The notes: generated by a model not told the origin, from the letters alone. 64,000 nucleotides of DNA from Arenimonas caeni (GCF_003024235.1 NZ_KZ679090.1:1-64000), one strand, 5' to 3'. Shown: positions 19,523 to 30,641, counted from the first letter of the stretch. Numbers and translations are program-made.

Positions 19523-20881
19523 ATGAGCCGCTCCGAAAGCCGCACCGCCCGCCTGCTGCGGGAAATGCGGGTCAGCTTCGTGCTGGCCCTGCCGCTGGTC
19601 CTGAGCCAGGTCTCCTCGATGGGCATGAACATCGTCGACACCGTGCTCGCCGGCCGGCATGGCCCGGTGACCCTGGCGGCGGTGGGCGTGGGCAGCGCGA
19701 TCTGGTCGGTGGTGATCCTGGTGAGCATCGGCGTGCTGATGGCGGTGCCGCCGACCGTGTCCCAGCTCAACGGCGCCGGCCGCCGCGCCGAGATCGGCCC
19801 GGTGTTCCGGCAGGCGCTGTGGCTGGCGCTGGCGCTGGGCGTGGCGCTGGTGTTCGTCGTGCGCGCCGGCGCCCTGTCGCTGGGGCCGATGGGCATCACC
19901 CCGGAGGCGCGGCCCGAGGCCGTGGCCTTCCTGCGCGCGATCAGCTGGGGCGCGCCGGGCCTGGCGCTGTTCTTCTGCCTGCGCAACCTCAGCGAGGGCG
20001 TGGCCTGGACGGTTCCCTCGATGGTCTTCGGCGGCCTCGGCCTGGCCCTGCTGGTGCCCCTGGGTTACGCGCTGATGTTCGGCGCGGGGCTCGGCGCCGC
20101 CGGACTGGGTTACGCCGTGGCGATCGTGCTGTGGTGCCAGGCGGCGGCGATGGCCACCTACCTCGGCCGCTCGCGGCGTTTCGCCGACCTGGCCCTGTTC
20201 GCGCGTTTCGAGGGCCCGCGCTGGCCGCCGATCCGCGCGCTGCTGCGGCTGGGCCTGCCGATGGGCGTGTCGGTGTTCATGGAGGGCAGCCTGTTCGTCG
20301 CCACCGCGCTCCTGATCGGCACGCTCGGCACCACCCAGATGGCCGCGCACCAGATCGCCATCCTCATGGCCAGCCTGTGCTTCATGGTGCCGCTGGGCAT
20401 GGCCATGGCCACCACGGTGCGGGTCGGCCACGCCGTCGGCGCCGGCGACCTGTCCGCGGTGCGCTGGGCGGCCGGTGCCGGCTACGCGCTGGCCATGCTG
20501 GCCCAGACCGCCTCCGCGCTGCTGCTCGTGACCGGCGCGGCCTGGCTTGCGGCGCTGTTCACCACCGACCCGGCCGTGATCGCGCTGGCCAGCCTGCTGA
20601 TGGCCTACGCCGCGGTCTTCCAGTACCCCGACGGCCTGCAGGCGCTGTCGGCCGGCGCGCTGCGCGGGCTCAAGGACACGCGCGTGCCGATGGTGATCAC
20701 CGTGCTCGCTTACTGGGGCGTGGGCCTGCCGCTGGGCGCCTGGCTGGGCCTGGCCCGCGAACAGGGCGCGCCGGGGCTCTGGACCGGGCTGATCTTCGGC
20801 CTCTCGGTCGCCGCCAGCCTGCTGGCCTGGCGCTTCTGGCGCCTGGTGCGGCGCCCCCTGCCGGCGGTGTCCGTTACCTGA
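19523..20881 (+). CDS. MATE-family multidrug/Na+ antiporter
   Basis: This is a 452-residue polytopic inner-membrane protein with about 12 hydrophobic helices in two similar halves. The start gives MSRSESRTARLLREMRVSFV. The first half carries the MATE-type PLVLSQVSSMGMNIVDTVLAG. The second repeats the theme with GLPMGVSVFMEGSLFVATALL, and ISWGAPGLALFFCLRNLSEG is typical of NorM. It likely exports cationic compounds using an ion gradient; the substrate cannot be inferred. Confidence 0.93.
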   Translation: MSRSESRTARLLREMRVSFVLALPLVLSQVSSMGMNIVDTVLAGRHGPVTLAAVGVGSAIWSVVILVSIGVLMAVPPTVSQLNGAGRRAEIGPVFRQALWLALALGVALVFVVRAGALSLGPMGITPEARPEAVAFLRAISWGAPGLALFFCLRNLSEGVAWTVPSMVFGGLGLALLVPLGYALMFGAGLGAAGLGYAVAIVLWCQAAAMATYLGRSRRFADLALFARFEGPRWPPIRALLRLGLPMGVSVFMEGSLFVATALLIGTLGTTQMAAHQIAILMASLCFMVPLGMAMATTVRVGHAVGAGDLSAVRWAAGAGYALAMLAQTASALLLVTGAAWLAALFTTDPAVIALASLLMAYAAVFQYPDGLQALSAGALRGLKDTRVPMVITVLAYWGVGLPLGAWLGLAREQGAPGLWTGLIFGLSVAASLLAWRFWRLVRRPLPAVSVT

Positions 20882-20942
20882 CGCCCATGCGGCCTTCACC
20901 CCCGGCCGGTATGCTGTGGACAGGATCCATCGGAGCTTCCCC

Positions 20943-22820
20943 ATGTCGCAGTCGCAGGCCGGTCCCATCCGGCGGTTTTTCGTCGGCCTCTGGAATGTCG
21001 TCAATTTCACCCGGCGCCTGGTGCTCAACCTGGTCTTCATCGGCCTGCTGCTGCTGGTGCCGATCTTCTTCCTGGCGCTGATCGGTCTGTCCTCCGGGGT
21101 CAAGCCGGTGGCCGAGCAGAGCGCGCTGGTCATCCGCCTCGACGGCGCCCTGGTCGAGCAGTACAGCGCGCACCCGGTCGACCGCGTGCTCAACCAGGCC
21201 ATGGGCCAGGGCCGCATCGAGACGCAGCTGCGCGACATCCTGCGCGCCATCGAAGCCGCAAAGGACGACAAGCGCATCGATCGCATCGTGCTGGTCACCG
21301 ACGGCTTCCAGGCCGCCGGCTTCGCCGCCCTGCGCGACGTCGCCGCCGCGCTGCGCGAGTTCCGCGCCGCCGGAAAGCAGGTGGTCGCCTACGGCACCGA
21401 CATGGAGCAGCGCGCCTATTACCTGGCCGCGCAGGCCGACGAGGTCTACATCGACCCGCAGGGCGCGGTGATCCTCGAGGGCCTGGGCCGCTACCGCATG
21501 TATTACCGCGAGGGCCTGCAGGACAAGCTCGGCGTGGACGTGCACCTGTTCAAGGTGGGCGAGTACAAGTCGGCCGCCGAGCCCTACATCCTCGACGCCG
21601 CCTCGCCGGAGGCGCGCGAGGCCGACCTGTACTGGATGGGCGACATCTGGAACCGCTTCCTCGACGACATCGCCGCCGCCCGCGGCATCGAGCGCGGCGC
21701 GCTCGACGCGATGATCAACGAACTGCCCGAGCGCGTGCAGGCCGCCGGTGGCGACCTGGGCCGGCTGGCGCTCGAGGAGAAGCTGGTCGACGGCCTCCGG
21801 ACCGGCCACGAGCTCGAGCAGATGCTGATCGAGCGCGGCGCCCTGGACGAGGAAGAAAACACCTTCCGCCAGGTCGACATGCGCACCTACCTGGCGCACA
21901 TGAGCCTGCCCAACATCGCGCTCGACAAGCGCCCGCAGGTGGCGGTGGTGGTGGCCCAAGGCGAGATCACCTACGGCCAGCAGCCGCCGGGCACCGTCGG
22001 CGGCGAGTCCACCTCGGCCCTGCTGCGCCAGGCCCGCGAGGACGAGAACGTCAAGGCCGTGCTGCTGCGCGTCGATTCGCCCGGCGGCGGCGTGTTCCCG
22101 TCCGAGCAGATCCGCCGCGAGGTCGAGCTCACCCAGGCCGCCGGCAAGCCGGTGGTGGTGTCGATGGGCAACGTGGCGGCCTCGGGCGGCTACTGGATCT
22201 CGATGAACGCCGACGCCATCTACGCCGACGAGTCCACCATCACCGGTTCGATCGGCATCTTCGGCCTGTTCATGACCGGCCCGCGCGTGCTCGACAAGCT
22301 CGGCATCAGCACCGACGGCGTCGGCACCACGCCGATCGCCGGTGCCTTCGACCCGACCCGGCCGCTCGACCCGAAGGTCGGCGTGATCATCCAGTCGGTG
22401 ATCGAGAAGGGCTACGCGGACTTCATCGGCAAGGTCGCCGAGGCGCGCGAGAGTTCGCCCGAACAGATCGACGTGCATGCGCGCGGCCGCGTCTGGTCCG
22501 GCGCGCAGGCCAAGGAGCGCGGGCTGGTGGACGAGCTGGGCGGTTTCGCGGCCGCGCTCGACGCCGTCGCCGCGCTGGCGAAGCTGGAGGAGGGCAAGTA
22601 CGGCGTGCGCTACATCGAGCGCCCGCTCACTGCCTTCGAGCAGTTCATCGTGAACATGGGCGGCCAGGCGCGCTACGAAGGCGTGGTGCGCCTGCTGGCG
22701 CCGTCGATGCTCGGCCTGGACCGCAGCACGGCCGAGACGCTGGAGCAGGAGCTGCGCTGGCTCGACGCCAAGGCCCGCACGCCCTATCGCGCGGTGGCGC
22801 ACTGCCTGTGCGACCTCTGA
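20943..22820 (+). CDS. sppA: Signal peptide peptidase SppA (67-kDa type)
   Basis: This 625-residue protease is anchored in the inner membrane by one helix near residues 30-55. It contains two tandem S49 domains, as in the long E. coli-type enzyme. The N-terminal domain carries the catalytic lysine in VGEYKSAAEP. The C-terminal domain carries the nucleophilic serine in NVAASGGYWISMNADAIYA, after DSPGGGVFPSEQIR. It degrades cleaved signal peptides in the membrane. The ATG at 20943 is preferred over an upstream in-frame ATG because it gives the usual short cytoplasmic tail. It ends 54 bp before a hairpin shared with a convergent lipoprotein gene. Confidence 0.95.
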   Translation: MSQSQAGPIRRFFVGLWNVVNFTRRLVLNLVFIGLLLLVPIFFLALIGLSSGVKPVAEQSALVIRLDGALVEQYSAHPVDRVLNQAMGQGRIETQLRDILRAIEAAKDDKRIDRIVLVTDGFQAAGFAALRDVAAALREFRAAGKQVVAYGTDMEQRAYYLAAQADEVYIDPQGAVILEGLGRYRMYYREGLQDKLGVDVHLFKVGEYKSAAEPYILDAASPEAREADLYWMGDIWNRFLDDIAAARGIERGALDAMINELPERVQAAGGDLGRLALEEKLVDGLRTGHELEQMLIERGALDEEENTFRQVDMRTYLAHMSLPNIALDKRPQVAVVVAQGEITYGQQPPGTVGGESTSALLRQAREDENVKAVLLRVDSPGGGVFPSEQIRREVELTQAAGKPVVVSMGNVAASGGYWISMNADAIYADESTITGSIGIFGLFMTGPRVLDKLGISTDGVGTTPIAGAFDPTRPLDPKVGVIIQSVIEKGYADFIGKVAEARESSPEQIDVHARGRVWSGAQAKERGLVDELGGFAAALDAVAALAKLEEGKYGVRYIERPLTAFEQFIVNMGGQARYEGVVRLLAPSMLGLDRSTAETLEQELRWLDAKARTPYRAVAHCLCDL

Positions 22821-22841
22821 GCCGCACGCACGGCTGACCAC

Positions 22842-22868
22842 GGACGCCCGGGCCTGGCCCGGGCGTCC
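22842..22868. terminator. Bidirectional hairpin terminator between sppA and a lipoprotein gene
   Basis: A 12-bp perfect GC-rich stem with a 3-nt loop (arms 22842-22853 and 22857-22868) is followed on the + strand by TGCTTTC. It lies between two convergent genes and could end both transcripts. Confidence 0.75.
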
Positions 22869-22873
22869 TGCTT

Positions 22874-23107
22874 TCAGCCGCCGGCGTCCTCGAGCGCCTG
22901 TTCGCGGGTGGCATCCCGTTCGGTCTGCGCGTCCTCGACGGCGCGGGCCTTGTCCAGCGGTTCTTCGATCGCCTGGCGCAGCGCGGTGTCGCCACCGCCG
23001 CTGGCCGCGGCGGCCTGCGGTTCGGGCGGGTCGGCCTCCGGCACCGGCGGCGGGTTGCTGCAGGCGGCAAGCGCGAGGCAGGCGAGCGCGAGCATCGGGA
23101 TCCTCAT
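22874..23107 (-). CDS. Small lipoprotein of unknown function
   Basis: This 77-residue protein has a classical lipoprotein signal peptide [18 protein letters not shown]; the lipobox LAAC puts the lipidated cysteine near position 16. The mature part is Pro/Ala/Glu-rich and charged ([11 protein letters not shown], then [18 protein letters not shown]) with no recognisable domain. The start at 23107 is chosen to fit the signal peptide; a start five codons upstream is possible. Confidence 0.75.
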   Translation of the reverse strand: MRIPMLALACLALAACSNPPPVPEADPPEPQAAAASGGGDTALRQAIEEPLDKARAVEDAQTERDATREQALEDAGG

Positions 23108-23168
23108 CGAAGTGTCCTCCATGGCGTGGCGCCCGTTATCCTACGCCTGGGTGGACCGGAGGATGGCC

Positions 23169-23945
23169 ATGGGCACGAACCGCTGGCGGTTGGACGGACA
23201 GGTGGCGCTGGTGACCGGCGCGAGCGTGGGCATCGGCCGGGCGATCGCCGCCGAGCTGCTCGGCCTGGGCGCCGACGTGATGATCGTGGCGCGCGACCAG
23301 GACCTGCTCGACACCACGCGCGAAGAGCTGCAGGACGAGTTCCCCGAGTCCGAGGTGCTGGCCTTCGCCGCCGACGTCTCCGACGGCGAGCAGCGCCGCG
23401 AGGTCTTCGACTGGGTCGAGGACCTGGGCACGGGCCTGCACATCCTGGTCAACAACGCCGGCACCAACACCAGCAAGCCGACGATGGACTACGGCGACGC
23501 GGAGTGGCGCGCGATCTTCGAGACCAACCTGTTCTCGGCCTTCGAACTCAGCCGCTTCGCCTTCCCGCTGCTCAGCGAACACGCGAACTCGAGCATCGTC
23601 AACGTCGGCTCGGTCTCGGGCCTCACGCACGTGCGCACCGGCTCGCCCTACGGCATGAGCAAGGCGGCGCTGCACCAGCTGACCAAGAACCTGGCCTGCG
23701 AATGGGCCGAGGACGGCGTGCGCGTGAACGCGGTGGCGCCCTGGTACATCCGCACGCGCCGCACCTCGGGCAAGCTCGCCGACCCGGACTACCTGGACGA
23801 GGTGCTCGACCGCACGCCGATGGGCCGCATCGGCGAGCCCGAGGAAGTCGCCGCTGCCGTCGCCTTCCTCTGCCTGCCCGCCGCCAGCTACATCACCGGC
23901 GAAACCATCGCCGTCGACGGTGGCTTCGTCCGCTACGGCTTCTGA
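23169..23945 (+). CDS. Short-chain dehydrogenase/reductase
   Basis: This 258-residue SDR has the Rossmann motif [14 protein letters not shown], the catalytic YGMSK (YxxxK) preceded by a serine in NVGSVSGL, and the C-terminal [10 protein letters not shown] typical of FabG/tropinone-reductase-like enzymes. A GGAGG lies six bases before the ATG at 23169, which decides the start over an ATG at 23163. NAD(P)H-dependent oxidoreduction of a carbonyl is expected; the substrate is unknown. Confidence 0.93.
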   Translation: MGTNRWRLDGQVALVTGASVGIGRAIAAELLGLGADVMIVARDQDLLDTTREELQDEFPESEVLAFAADVSDGEQRREVFDWVEDLGTGLHILVNNAGTNTSKPTMDYGDAEWRAIFETNLFSAFELSRFAFPLLSEHANSSIVNVGSVSGLTHVRTGSPYGMSKAALHQLTKNLACEWAEDGVRVNAVAPWYIRTRRTSGKLADPDYLDEVLDRTPMGRIGEPEEVAAAVAFLCLPAASYITGETIAVDGGFVRYGF

Positions 23946-23956
23946 CCCCACGTCCC

Positions 23957-23991
23957 CTGTAGGAGCGCCTTCAGGCGCGAAGCTTCTCCTG
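23957..23991. repeat. REP-like palindromic element
   Basis: The sequence has a TGTAGGAGCG head followed by GCC TTCA GGC pairing and CGCGAAGC, closed by an outer AGGAG/CTCCT pair. This resembles the intergenic REP elements abundant in xanthomonads and pseudomonads. Only one copy is evident in the window. Confidence 0.6.
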
Positions 23992-24049
23992 TTTCCGATT
24001 GCGGCGCCCCTCGACCAAGCCCCCGGCCGGAGGGGCCAGCCAAGCCCAC

Positions 24050-24616
24050 TCAGCGGCAGGAGGTATCGACGATCTGGCGCAGTCGGCGGACTTCGGACTT
24101 GCGGTAGGCGGCGGTGTCGCTGAAGGCGTGCAGGGCGTCGGATTCGGCCTGTTCGAGCTTGTCCTCGAAGACCTCGCAGGCGCCGATGTCGTCCAGCCGC
24201 ACGCAGGAGTCCTCGACCCAGCGGCAGATCGCGCCCCAGGCGCCCGCGTCGTAGCCGAGCACCGCCAGCGGCACGCAGCGCGGGTTCGGGTCGTAGTTCT
24301 CGCTGTAGCGCGTCGCCCCGTCGTAGGCCGTGCACTGGTAGAGCGGCGGTGGCGACGGGCGGGGCAGGGCGATTGGCGGCGGCGGTTCCGGGGCTGGCGT
24401 GGTCGCGGGCGGTGCGGTCTCGCGAGCCACCGGGCGCGGCGGCGGGTCCTGCGGGCGCACCATGTTGCGCCGTTCCTGCGTCTGGCCCGCGGGGCAGGGG
24501 GCATCCTGCAGCGACACCCGGCCCTGTGCATCCGTGCAGCGGTACACGGTGATCTGCTGCGCGCCGGCCGGGCCGACGCACGCGAGCAAAATGGCTAAGC
24601 TTGGCCACCAGCGCAT
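24050..24616 (-). CDS. DUF4124-domain secreted protein
   Basis: This 188-residue protein has a signal peptide (MRWWPSLAILLACVGPAGAQ). A DUF4124 motif follows at once (ITVYRCTDAQGRVSLQDAPC), then a proline-rich linker, then a Cys-containing domain with CTAYDGATRYSENYDPNPRC and RWVEDSCVRLDDIGACEVF. It is probably periplasmic with disulfides. It lies divergently, 49 bp from the amidohydrolase gene. Function unknown. Confidence 0.82.
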   Translation of the reverse strand: MRWWPSLAILLACVGPAGAQQITVYRCTDAQGRVSLQDAPCPAGQTQERRNMVRPQDPPPRPVARETAPPATTPAPEPPPPIALPRPSPPPLYQCTAYDGATRYSENYDPNPRCVPLAVLGYDAGAWGAICRWVEDSCVRLDDIGACEVFEDKLEQAESDALHAFSDTAAYRKSEVRRLRQIVDTSCR

Positions 24617-24665
24617 GCCGGCATTGTCCGCCCGCGCCGCCGCCACTTCCAGCCCGGGAAATCCC

Positions 24666-26243
<1,578 letters not shown>

Positions 26244-26270
26244 ACCCGGCCCGGTGGACCGCCGCCGGGC

Positions 26271-28763
26271 TCAGCCGGCGGCTTTTTTCGCGACCTTCTT
26301 CGTCGCTTTTTTGGTGGCCTTCTTGGCGGCTTTCTTGGTCGCCTTCTTCGCCACCTTCTTGGTGGCCTTCTTCGGCGCCTCGCCCTCGACGGCCTTCTTC
26401 GTCGCGGCCTTCTTCGCCGGCGCCTTCGTCGCGGCCTTCTTCGCGGCCACCTTCTTGCCGAAGCGGCCGCCCTTGCGCACCGGCTTGCCCTCGGCCAGCA
26501 GCGCCTCGCACTCGGCCTGGGTCAGGGTCTTCGGGTCGCGGTCCTTCGGGATCTTGCCGTTCTTCTCGCCGTCGGTGACGTAAGGGCCGAAGCGGCCGTT
26601 GAGCACCTGGATCTCCGTGCCCGGGAAGGCCTTGATGATGCGGTTGGCGATCATCTCCTCCTTGGCGCGGATCAACTCGGCGGCGCGCTCGAAGCTGATC
26701 GTGTACGGGTCGTCTTCCTTGCCCAGCGAGGCGTAGGTATCGCCGCGCTTGGCGAAGGGCCCGAAGCGGCCGATCGCCACCGTCACCGGCTTGCCGTCCA
26801 TCTCGCCGATCGTGCGCGGCAGGTCGAACAGCGGCAGCGCCTCCTCGAGCGTGATGGTGTGCATCGAGGTGCCCGGCCGCAGCGAGGCGAACTTGGGTTT
26901 TTCCTCGTCGTCCATGTGGCCGATCTGCGCGTAGGGCCCGTAGCGGCCCAGGCGCACCGACACCGGCTTGCCCGACTTCGGGTCGGTGCCCAGCAGGCGC
27001 GCGCCGGTGGCTTCCGAGCGGTCGACCGACTCGCTCTTCTCCTCCACCGTGGTCTTGAACGGCTTCCAGAACCGCTCCATCAGCGGCACCCACGCGGCTT
27101 CGCCGGCGGCGACCGCGTCAAGCTCGTCCTCGAGCTTGGCGGTGAAGTCGTAGTCGACGTACTGGGTGAAGTGGCTGGTGAGGAACTTGGCCACCGCGCG
27201 GCCGACGTCGCTGGGCCGGAAGCGGCGGTTGTCGAGGTAGACGTACTCGCGGCCCTGCAGCACCTGGATGATGCTGGCGTAGGTGGACGGGCGGCCGATG
27301 CCGTATTCCTCGAGTGCCTTGACCAGCGAGGCTTCCGAGAAGCGCGGCGGCGGCTCGGTGAAGTGCTGGTCGGTGTGGATGCTGCCCAGCGGCACGTTCT
27401 GGCCGGGCTTCATCGGCGGCAGCTTGCGGCCCTCGTCATCGTCTTCCGCGGCTTTCTGGTCCTTGCCTTCCTCGTACACGGCCAGGAAGCCCGGGTCGAC
27501 CACCGTGGTGCCGCTGGCGCGGAAGCCGTGCTCGCTGCCCGCGGCCAGTTCCACCGACACGGTGTTCATCGTCGCCGGCACCATCTGCGAGGCGACGGTG
27601 CGCTTCCACACCAGCTCGTAGAGGCGGCGGGCGTCGTCGTCGAGGTACTTGGCGATCGAGGCCGGCGTGCGCAGCGCGGAGGTCGGGCGGATGGCCTCGT
27701 GGGCTTCCTGCGCGTTCTTGGACTTGGACTTGTACTCGTTGGGCTTGTCGGGCACCGCCTGGGTGCCGAAGTCCCGGGCGATGACGTCGCGGATTTCCTT
27801 GACCGCGTCCACCGACAGGTTCACCGAGTCGGTACGCATGTAGCTGATCAGGCCGACCGTGCCTTCGTCGCCGATCGCCACGCCCTCGTAGAGCTTCTGC
27901 GCCACGCGCATGGTGCGCGAGGTGGTGAAGCCGAGCTTGCGCGCGGCCTCCTGCTGCAGGGTCGAGGTGATGAAGGGCGGCGCCGGACGGCGCTTGCGCT
28001 CCTTGCTGGCCACGTCGGTGACGCGCAGGGCGTCGCCGGCGGCCTTCACCAGGCGCGCGCGCGCGGCTTCGGCGTCCTTCGAGTTGGTGATCGTGAACTG
28101 CTCGAACTTCTGGCCGTCGAGCTTCACCAGCCGGGCGGTGAAAGCCTGCTGCGGGTGGTTGAGCTCGGCTTCGACGCTCCAGTACTCGCGCGGCACGAAG
28201 GCTTCGATCTCCTCCTCGCGCTCGACGATCATGCGCAGGGCCGGCGACTGCACGCGGCCGGCCGACAGCCCGCGCTGCACCTTGCGCCACAGCACCGGCG
28301 AGAGGTTGAAGCCCACCAGGTAGTCCAGCGCGCGCCGGGCCTGCTGGGCGTCCACCAGGTCGGCGGCGACCTGGCGCGGGTTGTCGACCGCCTCGCGGAT
28401 GGCGCGCGGCGTGATCTCGGTGAACACCACCCGGTGCAGGTCGCGGCCCTTGAGCAGGCCGCGCTCCTTGAGGATCTCGGAAATGTGCCAGCTGATCGCC
28501 TCGCCCTCGCGGTCCGGGTCGGTGGCCAGGTAGATGGCGTCGGCCGCCTTGGCCGCCTTGGCGATGGCTTCGACATGCTTGGTGTTCTTGTCGATCAGCT
28601 CATAGCGCATGGCGAAGCCATGGTCCGGGTCGACGGCGCCTTCCTTCGGCACCAGGTCGCGGACGTGGCCGTACGAGGCCAGGACGTGGAAGTCCTTGCC
28701 CAGGTACTTGTTGATCGTCTTGGCCTTTGCGGGCGACTCGACGATGAGGAGGTTCTTGGCCAT
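26271..28763 (-). CDS. topA: DNA topoisomerase I
   Basis: This 830-residue type IA topoisomerase starts at MAKNLLIVESPAKAKTINKY (TOPRIM), with the acidic triad region YLATDPDREGEAISWH. The active-site tyrosine is in VGLISYMRTDSVNLS. Downstream are Toprim_C-type repeats (GRYGPYAQIG, GRFGPFAKRGDTYASLG, NGRFGPYVTDGEKNGKI). The last about 70 residues are a Lys/Ala-rich, histone-H1-like tail (repeated KKAATK/KKATKK) instead of zinc ribbons. The enzyme relaxes negative supercoils. The longer upstream reading frame is ignored because MAKNLL is the family's invariant start. Confidence 0.97.
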   Translation of the reverse strand: MAKNLLIVESPAKAKTINKYLGKDFHVLASYGHVRDLVPKEGAVDPDHGFAMRYELIDKNTKHVEAIAKAAKAADAIYLATDPDREGEAISWHISEILKERGLLKGRDLHRVVFTEITPRAIREAVDNPRQVAADLVDAQQARRALDYLVGFNLSPVLWRKVQRGLSAGRVQSPALRMIVEREEEIEAFVPREYWSVEAELNHPQQAFTARLVKLDGQKFEQFTITNSKDAEAARARLVKAAGDALRVTDVASKERKRRPAPPFITSTLQQEAARKLGFTTSRTMRVAQKLYEGVAIGDEGTVGLISYMRTDSVNLSVDAVKEIRDVIARDFGTQAVPDKPNEYKSKSKNAQEAHEAIRPTSALRTPASIAKYLDDDARRLYELVWKRTVASQMVPATMNTVSVELAAGSEHGFRASGTTVVDPGFLAVYEEGKDQKAAEDDDEGRKLPPMKPGQNVPLGSIHTDQHFTEPPPRFSEASLVKALEEYGIGRPSTYASIIQVLQGREYVYLDNRRFRPSDVGRAVAKFLTSHFTQYVDYDFTAKLEDELDAVAAGEAAWVPLMERFWKPFKTTVEEKSESVDRSEATGARLLGTDPKSGKPVSVRLGRYGPYAQIGHMDDEEKPKFASLRPGTSMHTITLEEALPLFDLPRTIGEMDGKPVTVAIGRFGPFAKRGDTYASLGKEDDPYTISFERAAELIRAKEEMIANRIIKAFPGTEIQVLNGRFGPYVTDGEKNGKIPKDRDPKTLTQAECEALLAEGKPVRKGGRFGKKVAAKKAATKAPAKKAATKKAVEGEAPKKATKKVAKKATKKAAKKATKKATKKVAKKAAG

Positions 28764-28811
28764 GCCGGGGGATGCTCCAGGGCGGCCCGGTCTCGGGGCA
28801 CCCAGATGGCG

Positions 28812-28847
28812 CGGCCCGCGAGGGACGCGGGCCGGGGTTCTTTTTTT
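28812..28847 (+). terminator. Intrinsic-terminator-like hairpin in + orientation
   Basis: A 9-bp GC stem (28812-28820 with 28826-28834, loop AGGGA) is followed by GGGTTC and eight T residues. It lies between two genes that both read leftward, so on the + strand there is no obvious transcript to end. It might block antisense transcription. Confidence 0.55.
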
Positions 28848-28910
28848 CATTAAGGCCCCACTCGGGCCGGGCCTGTCAAGCAAGGACCCGGCCGGGGGGT
28901 GGGGCGGCGG

Positions 28911-30071
28911 CTAGCGGCAGCTGGCCGGGAGCAGCTTGTCCGGCACGCCGTCGGCCTCGCACCAGTAGCCGCCATCGCCGTTGTCGCGCAGGTAGAGCAC
29001 CCCGTTGGCGGCGGACTTGAGCTCAGCCGAACTGGCCAGCACAAGGGCCAGGTCGCAGCCGCCGGATTCTGACTCGATCACCAGCATTTCCCGGATGTTG
29101 GCGTTGGTCGGGGCCGCCAGGCCCGCCTCCGCGGGGTCCCGGGGGCAGCGGTCGGTGTTGTAGCGGAACTCCTCGATGGCCGCCCGCTGCGCGCTGCCCT
29201 CGGCGACGACCTCGGTGATGCGGGCCCGGTCCAGGTAGTCCTGGTAGGCCGGGATGGCGATGGCCGCCAGGATGCCCAGCACCATCACCGCGCCGCCCAC
29301 CAGCACCAGGGCCACCACGGCCACCACCGCCCCGTTCACGCCCTCCTTCTGGCGGCCGGGCTGTTCGGTGTAGGCCCATTTGTCGACCACGTAGGTGCCG
29401 GCCATCAGGTCGTGCAGGGCCTGCTTGCGGCGGGTCCAGCCGGCCATGAAGAAGCCGAAATACAGGATCAGGTAGGACACCAGGCTGCCCGCCCAGCGGG
29501 CCGAGGCCTTGCCCCAGCCCAGGCGGCGGCCGTCGGCATCCACCACCTTGATGCCCAGGGCCAGCTTGCCCACGGTGGCCTGCAGCTTCGAACGCTCCAT
29601 GCCCACGTAATAGAAGTAGCTCATCACCGCGTAGGCCAGCGCCATCAGCACTGCGCCGGTGGCGGCCACGGCGCCGCCGTCGGTCGCTCCGGCGACCGCC
29701 ACGGCCATCACGACCATGCCGACCATCAACACCGCGTAATACGCGGTGCCCAGCAGCATATTGTCGATGATGAAGGCGACGAGCCGGCGGATGAAGCCGG
29801 CGTCGACCACGTGGTCGATGTCGGTGGCCACCGGCGCCTGGGCGGCAGTCTGCGGCGGCGCGGCAGGCGGAGCAACCGGCACCGGCGCAGCCGGGGGCGG
29901 GGCGGGCAGTTCCTGCAGGTGCGATTCGAGCGGCTCCCACTGGGTCATGCCTTCGCGCCAGACCAGGCTGTCGCGCTGCACGCGGCCCTCGCGGAAGGCG
30001 CGGGCCAGGGCCTCGGCGGTGATCGGGCCGTGGCGATCGTGCGCCCGGTCGACGTAGTACCACATGACCAT
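28911..30071 (-). CDS. GYF_2-RDD membrane protein with pilin-like C-terminal part
   Basis: This 386-residue protein joins three parts. A GYF_2 domain lies at about 1-55 (MWYYVDRAHDRHGPITAEAL, WREGMTQWEPL). A Pro/Ala linker and an RDD membrane domain follow at about 90-250 (GFIRRLVAFIIDNMLLG, KLALGIKVVDADGRRLGWG, KQALHDLMAGTYVV). A C-terminal helix-plus-soluble segment resembles a type IV pilin-like module (LGILAAIAIPAYQDYLDRAR, then a Cys-containing beta region). GGGAGG seven bases upstream supports the start. Possibly a membrane scaffold or transporter; role unknown. It sits between smg and topA. Confidence 0.85.
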   Translation of the reverse strand: MVMWYYVDRAHDRHGPITAEALARAFREGRVQRDSLVWREGMTQWEPLESHLQELPAPPPAAPVPVAPPAAPPQTAAQAPVATDIDHVVDAGFIRRLVAFIIDNMLLGTAYYAVLMVGMVVMAVAVAGATDGGAVAATGAVLMALAYAVMSYFYYVGMERSKLQATVGKLALGIKVVDADGRRLGWGKASARWAGSLVSYLILYFGFFMAGWTRRKQALHDLMAGTYVVDKWAYTEQPGRQKEGVNGAVVAVVALVLVGGAVMVLGILAAIAIPAYQDYLDRARITEVVAEGSAQRAAIEEFRYNTDRCPRDPAEAGLAAPTNANIREMLVIESESGGCDLALVLASSAELKSAANGVLYLRDNGDGGYWCEADGVPDKLLPASCR

Positions 30072-30111
30072 CGTTGAGCCTCCCCGCGGCGACGGCTGGC
30101 GTCGCGCTCCC

Positions 30112-30142
30112 CAAAAAAGAATGCCCGGCCGGTGCCGGGCAT
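30112..30142 (-). terminator. Terminator downstream of smg
   Basis: Read on the minus strand, an 8-bp stem ATGCCCGG/CCGGGCAT is followed by TCTTTTTTGG. It lies after the smg stop codon and ends the leftward dprA-smg transcript. Confidence 0.8.
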
Positions 30143-30167
30143 CCACAGACTAGCGGTGAAACCGGCG

Positions 30168-30641
30168 TCAGTGAACCGGTTCGGGCTCGTCCTCGAACAT
30201 CTGGCTTTCCATCCAGGCGTAGGCGGCCTCGGAGCCGGGCTGGTTGAACAGCACCATCAGCACCACCCACTTGAGGTCGTCCACGTCGACCTCGTCCTGG
30301 TCGAGCGCCATGACGCGGTCGAGCACCAGCTCGCGCTGGTCGGCGTCGAGCACGCCGCTGTGTTCAAGGAACATCAGGAAGCCGCGGCAGTCGGCGTCGA
30401 GGCGGTCGAGTTCGGGCTCGGAGTACACCCGCACCGGCGTCTGCGGCCGCGGCGAGGCCACGGCGGGGCGCTGGCGCGCGAGTTCGTCGAGCCAGTCGAA
30501 GGCCTTGTTGATTTCGGCGGGGGTGAAGCCGGCCTGGATCAGGCCGTTCTGGAGGGAGTCGCGATCCCGTACGGCGTCGGGGTCGTCGTAGAAGTAGTGC
30601 TCGAACAGATACAGCAGGACATCCAGAATGGTCTCTTTCAT
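30168..30641 (-). CDS. smg: Smg protein (DUF494)
   Basis: This 157-residue protein matches the Smg/DUF494 family throughout ([37 protein letters not shown]). Smg is commonly encoded next to dprA and topA in gammaproteobacteria, and here lies 36 bp downstream of dprA in the same orientation. Its molecular function remains undefined. Confidence 0.93.
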   Translation of the reverse strand: MKETILDVLLYLFEHYFYDDPDAVRDRDSLQNGLIQAGFTPAEINKAFDWLDELARQRPAVASPRPQTPVRVYSEPELDRLDADCRGFLMFLEHSGVLDADQRELVLDRVMALDQDEVDVDDLKWVVLMVLFNQPGSEAAYAWMESQMFEDEPEPVH

